Assembly (NCBI GenBank): GCA_003389385.1
Contig: QQVM01000014.1
Span: 62,001-126,000, forward strand
Origin: Bacteroidota bacterium
GTDB taxonomy: Bacteria > Bacteroidota > Bacteroidia > AKYH767-A > 2013-40CM-41-45
Length of the DNA stretch: 64,000 nucleotides
Direction of reading: 5' to 3'
The notes beneath the pieces are model-generated. The model did not search any database and had not been told where the DNA came from. It saw nothing but the letters and a program-made list of their open reading frames with translations. This document shows, piece by piece, positions 1 to 9,325 of the stretch. Position 1 is the first letter of the stretch, and every line of letters begins with the position of its first letter. Position numbers and translations under genes: made by a program.

Positions 1-567
1 ATAAAGATTGCCAGAGGAGAAAAACTTTCATTCACACAAGAAGAGTTGAAGATTACTGGTCATTCATTGGAAATCCGTGTGTATGCCGAAGATCCACTAA
101 ACAATTTCTTGCCTGATATTGGTAAGTTGCAAACATATCAGGTACCTCATGGTCCTGGCGTAAGAGTGGATGATGCTTACGCTGAAGGAATGGAAATCCC
201 TATCTACTACGATCCTATGATCGCAAAACTGATTACTTATGGTGCAAACAGGAGCGAAGCTATATCCAGAATGATCAGGGCTATTGAGGATTATACCATA
301 TCCGGTGTTGCTACTACTCTTGAGTTTTGCAAGATGGTCATGCTTCATCCTGCTTTTGTCAGCGGAAAATTTGATACTCATTTTGTTAAAAATTTCTTTG
401 ATCCTGAAACTTTGAAGCAGGAAGATGATGAGGAAATGAAGCTGGCATCTGTGCTCGCATTGATTTCACTGATGAGGAATCGAAATGGTGCCACTGATCC
501 TGTTGTTTCAAATTCTGATCAGCTGATTTCTAACTGGAGATTAAAACGCAGATCCATTAATGATTAG
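1..567 (+). CDS. accC: Biotin carboxylase subunit of acetyl/propionyl-CoA carboxylase, C-terminal part
   Basis: The reading frame is open from base 1, so the gene starts outside the window and only the last 188 residues are seen. This enzyme carboxylates biotin with ATP and bicarbonate and feeds an acyl-CoA carboxyltransferase. The visible part holds the end of the ATP-grasp domain, with the E-x-R motif in HSLEIRVYAEDP, and then the biotin carboxylase C-terminal domain (GPGVRVD, YYDPMIAKLI). The protein ends without a biotinyl (MKM) domain, so the biotin carrier must be a separate subunit. The substrate (acetyl- or propionyl-CoA) cannot be told from this fragment. The stop codon touches the alternative start of the next gene, which suggests co-transcription. 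Confidence 0.88.
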   Translation: MKIARGEKLSFTQEELKITGHSLEIRVYAEDPLNNFLPDIGKLQTYQVPHGPGVRVDDAYAEGMEIPIYYDPMIAKLITYGANRSEAISRMIRAIEDYTISGVATTLEFCKMVMLHPAFVSGKFDTHFVKNFFDPETLKQEDDEEMKLASVLALISLMRNRNGATDPVVSNSDQLISNWRLKRRSIND

Positions 568-599
568 TGAAAAGGCATGGCTATTGTAGTTGCTTAAAT

Positions 600-1217
600 A
601 TGAGAAAGTACACTTCTTCTTCAGTCTTCGCCTTAGTGTTCTTCCTGCAGATAATGGCATGCTCTTTTGCACAGGCACCAAAAAAGCTACCTGATAATGG
701 AGGAGTGAGATTGCCTTATATAATTGAAGGTGAAGACACAATTCCGGTAGTTAATTTAAAACAGGTTAGCATTGAGGAGATTAACCCAGACTATCTTAAG
801 GAGTTGCAGGCTTATTACAGACTTCGGCACAACGTAATTAAAGTCTATCCATATGCCAGGCTTGCTTCTGTAAAACTTCAGGAGATGCAAAGAAACATGG
901 CAAGCATGAAAACAGAACGTGAAAAAAGAAAGTACCGGAAGTCAACAGAAGAGCAAATCAGGAAAGATTTCGAAGAACAGATTAAAAAACTTAGCATAAG
1001 TCAGGGTAAGGTCCTAATCAAGCTGATTGACCGGGAAACAGGCTTCACTTCTTATGATTTGATTAAGGATTTGAAAGGTTCCTTAAATGCGTTTTTTTCA
1101 CAAGGCATCGCAAAGCTTTTCGGGCACGATTTAAAAAATGAATACGATCCTGAAGGTGAAGACAAAACCATTGAAAACATTGTCAGGCAAATTGAGACTG
1201 GTCAAATCAGATTTTAA
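600..1217 (+). CDS. Exported DUF4294-family protein
   Basis: A 205-residue protein of the DUF4294 family, which is common in Bacteroidota and has no known function. I chose the ATG at 600 because it places a signal peptide (MRKYTSSSVFALVFFLQ) directly at the N-terminus; a GTG at 567 would add 11 polar and cysteine-containing residues. The signal ends near IMACSFAQA, so it could be cleaved by signal peptidase I or, less likely, be a weak lipobox. The middle (about residues 70-135) is highly charged and helical (KTEREKRKYRKSTEEQ), compatible with a coiled coil. It follows the biotin carboxylase gene with almost no gap, and its end overlaps the convergent T9SS gene by 4 bases. Confidence 0.75.
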   Translation: MRKYTSSSVFALVFFLQIMACSFAQAPKKLPDNGGVRLPYIIEGEDTIPVVNLKQVSIEEINPDYLKELQAYYRLRHNVIKVYPYARLASVKLQEMQRNMASMKTEREKRKYRKSTEEQIRKDFEEQIKKLSISQGKVLIKLIDRETGFTSYDLIKDLKGSLNAFFSQGIAKLFGHDLKNEYDPEGEDKTIENIVRQIETGQIRF

Positions 1218-2722
1218 TTTGACTTGATAAAACGAAAAGAACTTCTTTTCCCTTCTGAAGTGATAATTTCTCCAATATAAACCCCGCGTGACAGCCCACT
1301 TGTACTGATATTGTGAAACATTTCATCATTACGGATTTCTCTTAAAGTTTCCTGTCCATGGATATTATATAGTTTTAAGATAAATCCTTTTCCTGATTCA
1401 TTGGATATTCCGATCTCAGACAATGATTGATCATATCGTACTGAAAAATATTTATTTGAATTTTCAATTTCTTCAATGCTGATAGGGGAAAGGGTTTCGG
1501 CAAAAACCATGGGTACATAAATGTAATCGTGTTTGATTCCCTCACTCGATAATAGTACCAGAACCGCATCCTGATTTCCCCGACCGTAGCTATACGTGTA
1601 TCCGCACATCGCAATTCTTCCGTTTAAGCTCTCAATCATTCCTAAACCTTCTTCGTCATTGGCACCTCCGAAACTGTGCGATTCAATATAATTACCGGAA
1701 CTGTCAAGCAAAAAGGTGAATATACTACCTGAACCAAATCCGCTTGGATCCTTCCGTCCGATAAATGCCAGATTTCCATTGTTTAATTCAAGGCATCTGT
1801 TGAGGTAATCTGATTCAGGACTCAGGGTAGTTGGAATAACAGAAGAAGAGCCGTTGCTGTCTACCATCATTATCCAGAGCTCATCATTTCCAGGATTGGC
1901 CGGATTTATAGCTTTTCCGCAGGTTAGCAAGCGCCCTGAGCTCAATGAAATCACATGATTTAGTTCATCATTTCCAAGGAGTGAGAACCGGAAGTCCGAA
2001 ATTTGGTTACCGTTAAAATCTGTCTTGATGATTAGGCCTTCTGAAAATCCTGTAGCATGCTTTGCATATCCACATGCATAAATGTTTGAGGCCATGATCG
2101 CAACAGATTTAAAAATTTCATCAGATGATGTTCCAAATTTTTTTTCCCAAAGCAATTGTCCATTTGAATCAATATTTAAAAGCCATGCATCACTTCCACC
2201 TGAAGATGCAGAATATGTGTTGCCGGCAAGCAGTAGGCTTCCGTTTTGCAGTAATAAGATTTCATTGATAAAATCCCAGTCTGAACCGCCAAATGTTTTT
2301 TCCCAAATCACATTCCCTGTTGTGTCTGTTTTAACAATGTATCCGTCATATCCTCCGGCACCTGTTGAATTGGTGTATCCTGCAGAGATGATGTTTCCAT
2401 CGGAAAGAAGGCAAACTGAGTTGAATTGATCTATTTGATGGCCACCCAAAACACGTGACCAGATGTGCCGTCCATTCTTGTCCACTCTTACAAGGTAGGC
2501 GCTGATTCCACCCGGTCCATAACCATTGGTGGAACCGGCAAGGAGGTAGCTGCTATCCATTGCCTGTGTAACCGAGTTGAATTTTTCAAACGAACTGCCT
2601 CCAAATGTAAAAAACCAGGCTGTATCTGGAAATTGACTATCGAATCCGGTAGCATTCACGCTTTTCTGAAAAGTAATAAGCAGAAGTGAGCTTGCTATGA
2701 GTATTATCCGGAAGAAAATCAT
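1214..2722 (-). CDS. T9SS-sorted surface protein with beta-propeller-like repeats
   Basis: A 502-residue exported protein. It has an N-terminal signal peptide, then about six repeats of roughly 50 residues built on W-x-x-x-FGGS ... DGN-x-x-x-AGYT ... D-x-x-G-x-x-x-W, a pattern seen in propeller-like secreted proteins of Bacteroidota. The last 80 residues resemble a type A T9SS sorting domain (LYNIHGQETLR, then SGLSRGVYIGEI and a basic end), so export through the outer membrane by the gliding/Por secretion system is expected. It is the last gene of a leftward operon, 8 bases after the 3-hydroxybutyryl-CoA dehydrogenase gene. Its ligand or role is unknown. A longer protein at 38172-40853 uses the same repeat type. 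Confidence 0.78.
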   Translation of the reverse strand: MIFFRIILIASSLLLITFQKSVNATGFDSQFPDTAWFFTFGGSSFEKFNSVTQAMDSSYLLAGSTNGYGPGGISAYLVRVDKNGRHIWSRVLGGHQIDQFNSVCLLSDGNIISAGYTNSTGAGGYDGYIVKTDTTGNVIWEKTFGGSDWDFINEILLLQNGSLLLAGNTYSASSGGSDAWLLNIDSNGQLLWEKKFGTSSDEIFKSVAIMASNIYACGYAKHATGFSEGLIIKTDFNGNQISDFRFSLLGNDELNHVISLSSGRLLTCGKAINPANPGNDELWIMMVDSNGSSSVIPTTLSPESDYLNRCLELNNGNLAFIGRKDPSGFGSGSIFTFLLDSSGNYIESHSFGGANDEEGLGMIESLNGRIAMCGYTYSYGRGNQDAVLVLLSSEGIKHDYIYVPMVFAETLSPISIEEIENSNKYFSVRYDQSLSEIGISNESGKGFILKLYNIHGQETLREIRNDEMFHNISTSGLSRGVYIGEIITSEGKRSSFRFIKSN

Positions 2723-2730
2723 GCTAATTT

Positions 2731-3639
2731 TTATTTGGATCTTGAATGAGTTTTCTGAAATCTTCCTGCAGGAATCAGTTCTTTGGTCCCCCCTGAATAA
2801 TCATAGAATCCTTCTCTACTCTTAATACCCAAATGACCTGCAGTTACCATGTTTACGAGTAAAGGGCAGGGGGCATACTTCGGATTGCCAAAGCCCTCGT
2901 GAAGTACCTTGAGAATGGAAAGGCAGACATCAAGTCCGATAAAATCTGCCAACTGCAATGGTCCCATTGGATGTGCCATGCCGAGTTTCATCACTGTGTC
3001 TATTTCTTCCACACCTGCGACATTCTCGTAAAGAGAATAAATCGCTTCATTGATCATTGGCATTAAAATTCTGTTCGCTATAAACCCAGGATAATCATTC
3101 ACCTCCACGGGAATCTTACCGAGCTTTTCGGATAACTCGAATACTTCGGCCGTCACTTCATCTGAAGTGTCGTATCCGCGAATCACTTCTACAAGTTTCA
3201 TCACAGGTACAGGATTCATGAAATGCATTCCAATAACCCTTGATGGTTGTTTTGTATGCGATGCAATTTTCGTGATTGAAATGGAAGAGGTGTTTGTAGC
3301 CAGAATTGCACCTTCATCCGAAAACTCCGAAATATCCCTGAATATTTTGCACTTGAGTTCTACATTTTCTGTGGCTGCCTCAACAACAAGCCCTGATCCG
3401 CTCAATCCTGATTTCAGATTGCTGACAGGATTAATATTGGCAAGTGCAGACTTTTTATCCTCTTCGCTGATTCGTCCTTTTTCAATCATGCGGTCCAGAT
3501 TTTTTGAAATGGTACGAATAGCATTCTGTAATGCGGTTTCAGAAATGTCAATCAGATTCACTTTGAATCCGCACTGTGCAAATACATGTGCGATTCCGTT
3601 GCCCATTGTTCCAGCGCCAATAACCGATACTTGTTTCAT
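2731..3639 (-). CDS. hbd: 3-hydroxybutyryl-CoA dehydrogenase
   Basis: A 302-residue single-function 3-hydroxyacyl-CoA dehydrogenase, the usual length of the family. The N-terminal Rossmann fold starts with VIGAGTMGNGIAHVFA (NAD(H)-binding GxGxxG) and the acidic D at the end of strand 2 (LIDIS) favours NAD. The catalytic region shows the family patterns ATNTSSISIT and GMHFMNPVPVMKLVE, with the catalytic His in MHFMNP. The C-terminal dimerisation domain follows (PMGPLQLADFIGLDV). It interconverts acetoacetyl-CoA and 3-hydroxybutyryl-CoA in short-chain acyl-CoA metabolism. It lies 30 bases after the glycosylphosphotransferase gene in the same operon, a metabolic gene among envelope genes, which may simply reflect read-through organisation. 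Confidence 0.92.
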   Translation of the reverse strand: MKQVSVIGAGTMGNGIAHVFAQCGFKVNLIDISETALQNAIRTISKNLDRMIEKGRISEEDKKSALANINPVSNLKSGLSGSGLVVEAATENVELKCKIFRDISEFSDEGAILATNTSSISITKIASHTKQPSRVIGMHFMNPVPVMKLVEVIRGYDTSDEVTAEVFELSEKLGKIPVEVNDYPGFIANRILMPMINEAIYSLYENVAGVEEIDTVMKLGMAHPMGPLQLADFIGLDVCLSILKVLHEGFGNPKYAPCPLLVNMVTAGHLGIKSREGFYDYSGGTKELIPAGRFQKTHSRSK

Positions 3640-3669
3640 ATTAATTCTCTTATTTAAAAATTGAACAAA

Positions 3670-5082
3670 TTATTTTCCTTTTCTTTTCAGGATGATCAAA
3701 ACTGTATATATCATTATTTTAAAGTCAACAGCAAGAGACATGTTCTCAATGTAAATTAGATCATACTTAAGACGCTCCACCATCTGGTCAACATTTTCAG
3801 CATACCCGAACTTTACCTGACCCCAGCTTGTGATACCCGGGCGTACTTTATGAAGATGTCTGTAATGAGGAGCTACCTTCATAATTTTATCAATGAAAAA
3901 TTGCCTTTCGGGCCTGGGACCTACAATTGACATATCTCCCTTTAGAACATTGTAAAACTGAGGAATTTCATCCAGCCGGATTTTTCTCATCCATCTTCCA
4001 AAGGATGTGACTCGTGTATCCCCTGTGCTTGATAACTGTGGGCCGTTGTTTTCTGCACCAGAAACCATTGATCTGAATTTGTATATCCTGAAAGGTTTTC
4101 CATGAAGCCCGATTCGTTCATGACTGTAAAAGAGTGGACCTTTGGAAGACATTTTCACGCCAATTGCAGTAAACAGATACAAAGGCGAAAACACAGTCAT
4201 TACAAAAATTGAAATGACGATGTCCAAGATTCGTTTCACAGACTGTTGCCATGCCGGCATCAGGTCAGGTGAAATCTCGATCAGCGGTGCGCCAAATATC
4301 GCATTCATCTTTACTGATCCTGAAAGTATATCATACATGTCAGGAATGATTTTGATAATCACAGGCAAGTCTTCAAGCTCATTGATAATTTTACCAATGC
4401 TTTCATGTTCGGAAGATTCGAGCGCTATAATCACTTCTTCTACATGCTTTTCTTCAATAAGTCCTCTTAACTGATGAATGCCTCCGAGATTAGGCAGATA
4501 ATCATCAAGCAAATGATCATTGTTTCCTTCTACATGTACGAATCCTATAAATCTGATCCCTTCAGATGCAAATTCATTTTCCATCTGGTTAAGCAGATTC
4601 ACGGCATTTTGATTACTGCCTACCAAGATGGTATTAAACCCGATTTCTTTCCTGTGAATTTTTCTGATAGTGTTAGTCGATAAAATGAATCGAAACACAG
4701 CAGTTATCACGAAGTGCAAAACCCAAAGAGTAAAAATCGTATTGTAATAAGTCCTGTAATTTTCTACACTGTCATCGAGCAGCAGGATGAAAAATATCAG
4801 GAGTACACCGATTGCAGAAATGTAAAGGGTTTGTCCGAATTCTTTCAAACGGCTTTTACGGTAAACATCCTTGTATGATCCGATCAATCCGTATAGTGAA
4901 AGCCAGAATATCGGAATCAGTAAGACACCGAGATAAAATTTCCGGTCGTTTATAAACAGATCAACAGAAAAATCGGAAGATTCTACTATGAGCTTTCTGT
5001 AAACAAAAAAGAGCACCCACACCAGGACAGCTGCAAACCAGTCAGCGAGAATATGTTTGAGGGTTTGTCTGCTCTTATTCAT
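3670..5082 (-). CDS. Polyprenyl glycosylphosphotransferase (WcaJ/exopolysaccharide type)
   Basis: A 470-residue membrane enzyme that transfers a sugar-1-phosphate from a nucleotide sugar to undecaprenyl phosphate, the first step of surface polysaccharide assembly. The N-terminal half has four predicted transmembrane helices (about residues 12-125), followed by a Rossmann-like CoA-binding fold (NTILVGSNQNAVNLLNQ). The C-terminal catalytic domain begins with another hydrophobic helix near residue 285 and contains the family signatures YKFRSM, RLDEIPQFYNVLKGDMSIVG with RPERQFF, and RPGITSWGQV. The priming sugar cannot be deduced. The start overlaps the stop of the upstream lipoprotein gene by one base, so the two are translationally linked. 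It is a likely partner of the upstream oxidoreductase in sugar-nucleotide use. Confidence 0.88.
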   Translation of the reverse strand: MNKSRQTLKHILADWFAAVLVWVLFFVYRKLIVESSDFSVDLFINDRKFYLGVLLIPIFWLSLYGLIGSYKDVYRKSRLKEFGQTLYISAIGVLLIFFILLLDDSVENYRTYYNTIFTLWVLHFVITAVFRFILSTNTIRKIHRKEIGFNTILVGSNQNAVNLLNQMENEFASEGIRFIGFVHVEGNNDHLLDDYLPNLGGIHQLRGLIEEKHVEEVIIALESSEHESIGKIINELEDLPVIIKIIPDMYDILSGSVKMNAIFGAPLIEISPDLMPAWQQSVKRILDIVISIFVMTVFSPLYLFTAIGVKMSSKGPLFYSHERIGLHGKPFRIYKFRSMVSGAENNGPQLSSTGDTRVTSFGRWMRKIRLDEIPQFYNVLKGDMSIVGPRPERQFFIDKIMKVAPHYRHLHKVRPGITSWGQVKFGYAENVDQMVERLKYDLIYIENMSLAVDFKIMIYTVLIILKRKGK

Positions 5083-5981
5083 CAGTAAAGTACTTTCAGG
5101 TTATCAAGATAAATTGTGCCGGCCGTTGAGCTGGAGTTAAAGTCGCTGCGAAGGTACACCTTGTATGCTATTCCGTCTGACACAATACCTTGTAGTTCAC
5201 TAATATTAATGTAGATTTTTTTCCATTCCGAAGTTGGACGAATATTTACCAAAGGATACTGAAAGACAGTCGAGGAAGTGGTGATAAACATCCCCACGGT
5301 AAATTCTGTTTGGCACTTGTAATTAAGTTCAATGAATACTTCTGTGTTCCATGGCAGCGGGAATGCTGATGCACTTGCCACTTCAAACAATGACTGGTTG
5401 GCATCAATCGTGACAAATCCGCTATTGCCTTCAAATCTGTTCGGGTCATTTTGTGAAGTGATTTGTAAACTTGCAGTAGCATTGCCGGTATTAACCAGTG
5501 ATAAACTGCCGTCATCAAAATCTTCAATTTGGCTGAAGACTGTTCCTGGCAGATAGCTGATTACAGGATTCATTTGGTGGATCTTGCCTGGATTCATACC
5601 GAAAGTTGTATCATAAGTACTTGCTTTCGGATAGGCCTGCCGGTTTGCCGCAATACCGTTTGCCATAATTCCGCCACGCAAACTTATTTTCGTGCTTCCA
5701 TCTGCGATTACAGGTAATGTGACTGGTAGTTCATATGTGCCCAGGTAATTGTTGTTAACAGACACCCATACATCTGTATACCTGCTGTTGGAACTTCCCT
5801 GAGTGGAGTATTGAGAATTCATCGCAATTGAATCAATTCGGATATAGCCCGGCACAGGTTCGGAGGGATTAATGATTTCACAGGCGCTCAGCATACAGGT
5901 TGTCATGAGCATCAGAAAAAACCACCTCAATCCTTTTCGATTTATCTGTTTCAATTCAACTAGTAATAGAGGGATTCTCAT
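5082..5981 (-). CDS. Putative lipoprotein of unknown function
   Basis: A 299-residue protein that I do not recognise. The N-terminus has a basic stretch (KQINRKGLRW), a hydrophobic segment and a lipobox ending LSAC, so it should be a lipoprotein anchored at about Cys34; the start may be internal (the M of MLMTTCMLSAC). The mature part is beta-rich and ends with a jelly-roll-like segment (WKKIYINISELQG ... GTIYLDNLKVLY) of the sort found in carbohydrate-binding modules. It sits between an oxidoreductase gene (4-base overlap) and a glycosylphosphotransferase gene (1-base overlap), so a role in surface polysaccharide handling is a reasonable inference, no more. Confidence 0.7.
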   Translation of the reverse strand: MRIPLLLVELKQINRKGLRWFFLMLMTTCMLSACEIINPSEPVPGYIRIDSIAMNSQYSTQGSSNSRYTDVWVSVNNNYLGTYELPVTLPVIADGSTKISLRGGIMANGIAANRQAYPKASTYDTTFGMNPGKIHQMNPVISYLPGTVFSQIEDFDDGSLSLVNTGNATASLQITSQNDPNRFEGNSGFVTIDANQSLFEVASASAFPLPWNTEVFIELNYKCQTEFTVGMFITTSSTVFQYPLVNIRPTSEWKKIYINISELQGIVSDGIAYKVYLRSDFNSSSTAGTIYLDNLKVLY

Positions 5982-6964
5982 GCAAGCACTTTCAATGATT
6001 GTTGAATTTTTTCCATTACCTGATGCGCAACTTCAAGTGCATTAAAACCTTCTTCAAGACTGACAGGAGTTGTTTTGTCTTTACGTATTGCTTCGATGAA
6101 CATTTCAAGCTCTCGCTGAATTGCATTACTTTCTTTTACTTCCGGCTGATCAAAGTAAATAAGCTTGGATCCTTTACCCTGGCCAAGATTTATTGTGATA
6201 TCCAGAGGTCCGGCCTCACCAGTCAGAGTTTTCAATCTGACAACTTCTGTCTGTTTTTTCAGGAAGTCAACTGAAATGTAGGCGTCCCGTTGAAAAAACC
6301 TGCTCTTGCGCATCTTCTTCAGGGAAATCCTGCTGGCAGTGAGGTTTGCAATGCATCCACTTTCAAATTCAATTCTTGCATTAGCTATATCCGCGGTGTC
6401 GCTGATGACTGCAACTCCGCTGGCATTGATTTTTTTAACTCGCGATCTCACTACGCTTAAAACAACATCAATGTCATGAATCATGAGATCATGAATCACA
6501 GAGACGTCTGTTCCTCTCGGATTGAATTCTGCAAGCCTGTGCGTTTCTATAAACATTGGATTGCTCAGATAGGGCAGGGCAGCGGTGAAAGCCGGATTAA
6601 ACCTCTCCACATGTCCTACCTGACCCTTGATGCCTGCTTCATGTGCAAGAGAGAGAAGCTTTTTTCCTTCATCAACGGTTTGTGTAACAGGTTTTTCAAT
6701 AAAAACATGTTTGAAGCTTCTAATGGCTAATGATGCATAATGAAAATGCGACACTGTTGGAGTTACAATATCAATGGCATCAACTTTTTCAATTAAGGCC
6801 TCGGCAGTATCAAAATGAGTTAGACCAAATTCCTTGCTGACAGCTTCAGCATTCTCAGGATTATGGTCGTGAAATCCTATTAACTCAACTCCTTCAAGTC
6901 CTTTCAATAAGCGCAAATGAATTTTGCCTAGATGCCCTGCTCCAATAAGCCCGATTCTGACCAT
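5978..6964 (-). CDS. Gfo/Idh/MocA-family oxidoreductase
   Basis: A 328-residue NAD(P)-dependent sugar or sugar-nucleotide oxidoreductase. The N-terminal Rossmann domain begins IGLIGAGHLGKIHLR (GxGxxG), and the family signature EKP appears in HVFIEKPVTQTVDEG. The C-terminal alpha/beta domain contains GHVERFNP, in the place where substrate-binding residues usually lie, and VIHDLMIHDIDVV with the paired histidines. It is the first gene of the leftward operon, which continues with the lipoprotein and the polyprenyl glycosylphosphotransferase. That context favours a role in making a precursor for cell-surface polysaccharide. The exact substrate is not visible. Confidence 0.87.
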   Translation of the reverse strand: MVRIGLIGAGHLGKIHLRLLKGLEGVELIGFHDHNPENAEAVSKEFGLTHFDTAEALIEKVDAIDIVTPTVSHFHYASLAIRSFKHVFIEKPVTQTVDEGKKLLSLAHEAGIKGQVGHVERFNPAFTAALPYLSNPMFIETHRLAEFNPRGTDVSVIHDLMIHDIDVVLSVVRSRVKKINASGVAVISDTADIANARIEFESGCIANLTASRISLKKMRKSRFFQRDAYISVDFLKKQTEVVRLKTLTGEAGPLDITINLGQGKGSKLIYFDQPEVKESNAIQRELEMFIEAIRKDKTTPVSLEEGFNALEVAHQVMEKIQQSLKVLA

Positions 6965-7116
6965 TTATTTGAATATCAATCCCTCAATAGCTCGCGAAAA
7001 TAAGAAATTCCTCCTCTTAGTTGAAAGCCGATTGAGCCTGAATTCACTCAAATTTGTTGATATATTGTAAGAATATATGCTTTCCGATAACTCAGATCGG
7101 ATTTCTTTGCCATTGT

Positions 7117-7788
7117 ATGAAAAAGCAGTTGATTTTGGAGGATACTTTCCGTCATCAGGGTATGCGGAAAAAGCTTGTTGAAGCAGTTCGTGAAAAAGGA
7201 ATTGAAGATGAGGCTGTTTTACAGGCTTTGATGAAAGTTCCCCGGCATTGGTTTTTAGATAAGGCCTTTCTGAATCAGGCTTATTCGGATCATGCGTTCA
7301 GAATCGGAGCAGGTCAGACAATTTCCCAGCCTTATACAGTTGCTTACCAGAGTTCATTTCTGGATGTAAGCAAGGGTGACAAGGTCTTGGAAATAGGAAC
7401 AGGCAGTGGTTATCAGACTTGTATTTTACTTGAGTTGGGGGCGAAAGTGTTTACAATAGAAAGGCAAAAAGAATTGTATGACAAGGCTAAGGATTTGCTT
7501 CCCCACATGGGTTATAATCCTAAAATGTTCTATGGAGACGGATATAAAGGTTTACCTGCATTCGCACCTTTTGACCGCATTCTTGTCACTTGCGGTGCAC
7601 CTTTTATTCCCGAAGAACTTTTAAAACAACTGAAAACAGGTGGTATCATGGTTATACCTGTAGGTGAAAGCGACGTTCAGGTGATGACACTGGTGTTGAA
7701 AAAAGCAGAAGACCGGTTTGAAAAACATGAATTGAAAAACTTCAGGTTCGTACCCATGCTCGAAGATAAAAACTGGGGCGCTAAATGA
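7117..7788 (+). CDS. pcm: Protein-L-isoaspartate O-methyltransferase
   Basis: A 223-residue SAM-dependent methyltransferase that starts repair of isoaspartyl residues in damaged proteins. The frame stays open back to about 7054, but the ATG at 7117 (MKKQLILEDTFRHQGMRKKL) matches where this family begins; the upstream 21 residues are not family-like. Visible motifs are the family-specific IGAGQTISQPYTVAYQ, SAM motif I (VLEIGTGSGYQT), the acidic end of strand 2 (VFTIERQ) and motif II (FDRILVTCGAP). The protein ends at the usual length. It stands alone, between the divergent oxidoreductase operon and a bidirectional terminator shared with the convergent SusD gene. Confidence 0.93.
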   Translation: MKKQLILEDTFRHQGMRKKLVEAVREKGIEDEAVLQALMKVPRHWFLDKAFLNQAYSDHAFRIGAGQTISQPYTVAYQSSFLDVSKGDKVLEIGTGSGYQTCILLELGAKVFTIERQKELYDKAKDLLPHMGYNPKMFYGDGYKGLPAFAPFDRILVTCGAPFIPEELLKQLKTGGIMVIPVGESDVQVMTLVLKKAEDRFEKHELKNFRFVPMLEDKNWGAK

Positions 7789-7855
7789 TTTTGCAAGTAG
7801 TTTTTTTGGTGTATCTTATTGTGTTTTAAATTTAATAAACACAACTCATTAAATG

Positions 7856-7884
7856 AAAAGGGCTGCCTGAAAGCAGCCCTTTTT
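7856..7884. terminator. Bidirectional Rho-independent terminator
   Basis: The stem GGGCTGC (7860-7866) pairs with GCAGCCC (7873-7879) around a 6-base loop, flanked by four A on the left and five T on the right. It lies between the convergent pcm and SusD-like genes and can serve both. Confidence 0.9.
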
Positions 7885-7902
7885 CATTTATGTAATTTGA
7901 GA

Positions 7903-9294
7903 TTATTCATCCCACCATACAGGTTTTAACAAATCGCTTACCACAACAGCATTTGTGTTGTTCACACGCTCATCTTCAGGAGTTACCAGTCTTCTTGGAA
8001 TACCAGGTACAACCCCATTAGGATTTGGAGTAAGAGCCGGGATATTTGTCCTTCTCCAATCTGCCCAAACTTCAGGTTGGGTAAACATGGCAATGTACTT
8101 ATGTGTCATGATTTTAGTGAGGTTGATTGTAGCAGCAGTTTCAGATGCTTCAGCAGCCAGATATGGAGCGGGGATAGTCGCTCCGGTTACTTGCTCTACC
8201 GAAGCGATAACTGCAGCATTATGAGCATCTGCAGCGGCCTGCATATTTCCAAGGCGATGGTTGGCTTCAGCTTCAATGAATTTAGCTTCTACAAAACTTA
8301 CCAGTGGAAGAGAAGAGGCAGCAGACCCGTAATAGGTACCAAGATTTGATGTATTGGTGTTGCTTGAATCAGCAGCTGTTCCTGAATATCCGCCACTACC
8401 GTCAGTAGTTGCAAAGAATGGCAGTCTAGGGTCGCTGATACTCTTCATCAACTCAATGAAATGCTTGCCCATTTTCATGTAATTACCACGTGAGATATTG
8501 AAAGCATACCATTGGTTCAACTCATTACCATTGGTTCCAAAATATGCTCTGGCATCATCACTTGCATCTGTGAGTCCGGCATTGGTCAGATAAGTCAATG
8601 CATCTGTTGCAGAACCGCTGGCATTCCTTTTACTCAGGCGGTTAGCATATCGGGCTTTCAAAACCCATGCAGTCTTGATCCATTTTGTCACATCTCCACC
8701 GTGGATGAAGTCATCCGAACCGGGTACGTTTACATTGGATTTGCCAGGATCGAGATCAGAAATGGCATCATCAAGCAATGCCTGGATGTCCTGAATAACG
8801 ATTTGCTGTGCATCAAAACGCGGATTGAAGAAATCCTCTCCGCCTTCGCCACCCAATGCTTCGCGGTTTGGAATATCTCCCCAGAAGTCTGTGGCTAAAC
8901 CAAGTTCCATTGCCATCAGTACTTTTGCAATACCGGCGTAATGCGGACTGGAAGATTGAGTCATTTCTACAAGCTTTTTCATGCTTATTAATCCTGTAGC
9001 ATAAATGCTGTTCCACTCATTATTATTATCGCCTTCCAATAAGATATAGTCAGCATATTCTGCGAATTGCTGGTCGGTTCCCGCACTCTGTTGGATCAGA
9101 ACCGAAGATAAACGTGCCAACTGACCTGTATAACCTACCATAACATCAACCTGGCAATGAGACAGGAGCAAGGGTGGAGTGACAGTTAATGGATCATTAG
9201 GAGATACATCAAATCCTTCTATGTATTTTTTACATCCGGAATTGAATGCAATCGCCGGAAGAAGGAGCAGTAAGAATATTTTGATTTTTTTCAT
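7903..9294 (-). CDS. SusD/RagB-like nutrient-binding outer-membrane lipoprotein
   Basis: A 463-residue SusD-like lipoprotein of the SusD-like_2 type. The signal peptide ends with a lipobox, FNSGC, giving a lipid-modified Cys21. The body is alpha-helical and TPR-like, and the final third has the conserved patterns SFVEAKFIEAEANHRLG and QPEVWADWRRTNIP, which are typical of this family. SusD-like proteins act as the surface lid of a SusC-type TonB transporter and capture the substrate. It lies 31 bases after the susC-like gene and is co-transcribed with it. No glycoside hydrolase, sulfatase or peptidase gene is nearby, so the substrate class (glycan, peptide or other) cannot be inferred. Confidence 0.92.
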   Translation of the reverse strand: MKKIKIFLLLLLPAIAFNSGCKKYIEGFDVSPNDPLTVTPPLLLSHCQVDVMVGYTGQLARLSSVLIQQSAGTDQQFAEYADYILLEGDNNNEWNSIYATGLISMKKLVEMTQSSSPHYAGIAKVLMAMELGLATDFWGDIPNREALGGEGGEDFFNPRFDAQQIVIQDIQALLDDAISDLDPGKSNVNVPGSDDFIHGGDVTKWIKTAWVLKARYANRLSKRNASGSATDALTYLTNAGLTDASDDARAYFGTNGNELNQWYAFNISRGNYMKMGKHFIELMKSISDPRLPFFATTDGSGGYSGTAADSSNTNTSNLGTYYGSAASSLPLVSFVEAKFIEAEANHRLGNMQAAADAHNAAVIASVEQVTGATIPAPYLAAEASETAATINLTKIMTHKYIAMFTQPEVWADWRRTNIPALTPNPNGVVPGIPRRLVTPEDERVNNTNAVVVSDLLKPVWWDE

Positions 9295-9325
9295 TTTTCT
9301 GATTTTTAAATTTCACTCATTTAAC

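Noticed and set aside
7054-7116. Upstream extension of pcm
   Set aside because: The 21 extra residues (Cys/Ile-rich) have no family similarity, while MKKQLILEDTF at 7117 is a normal start.
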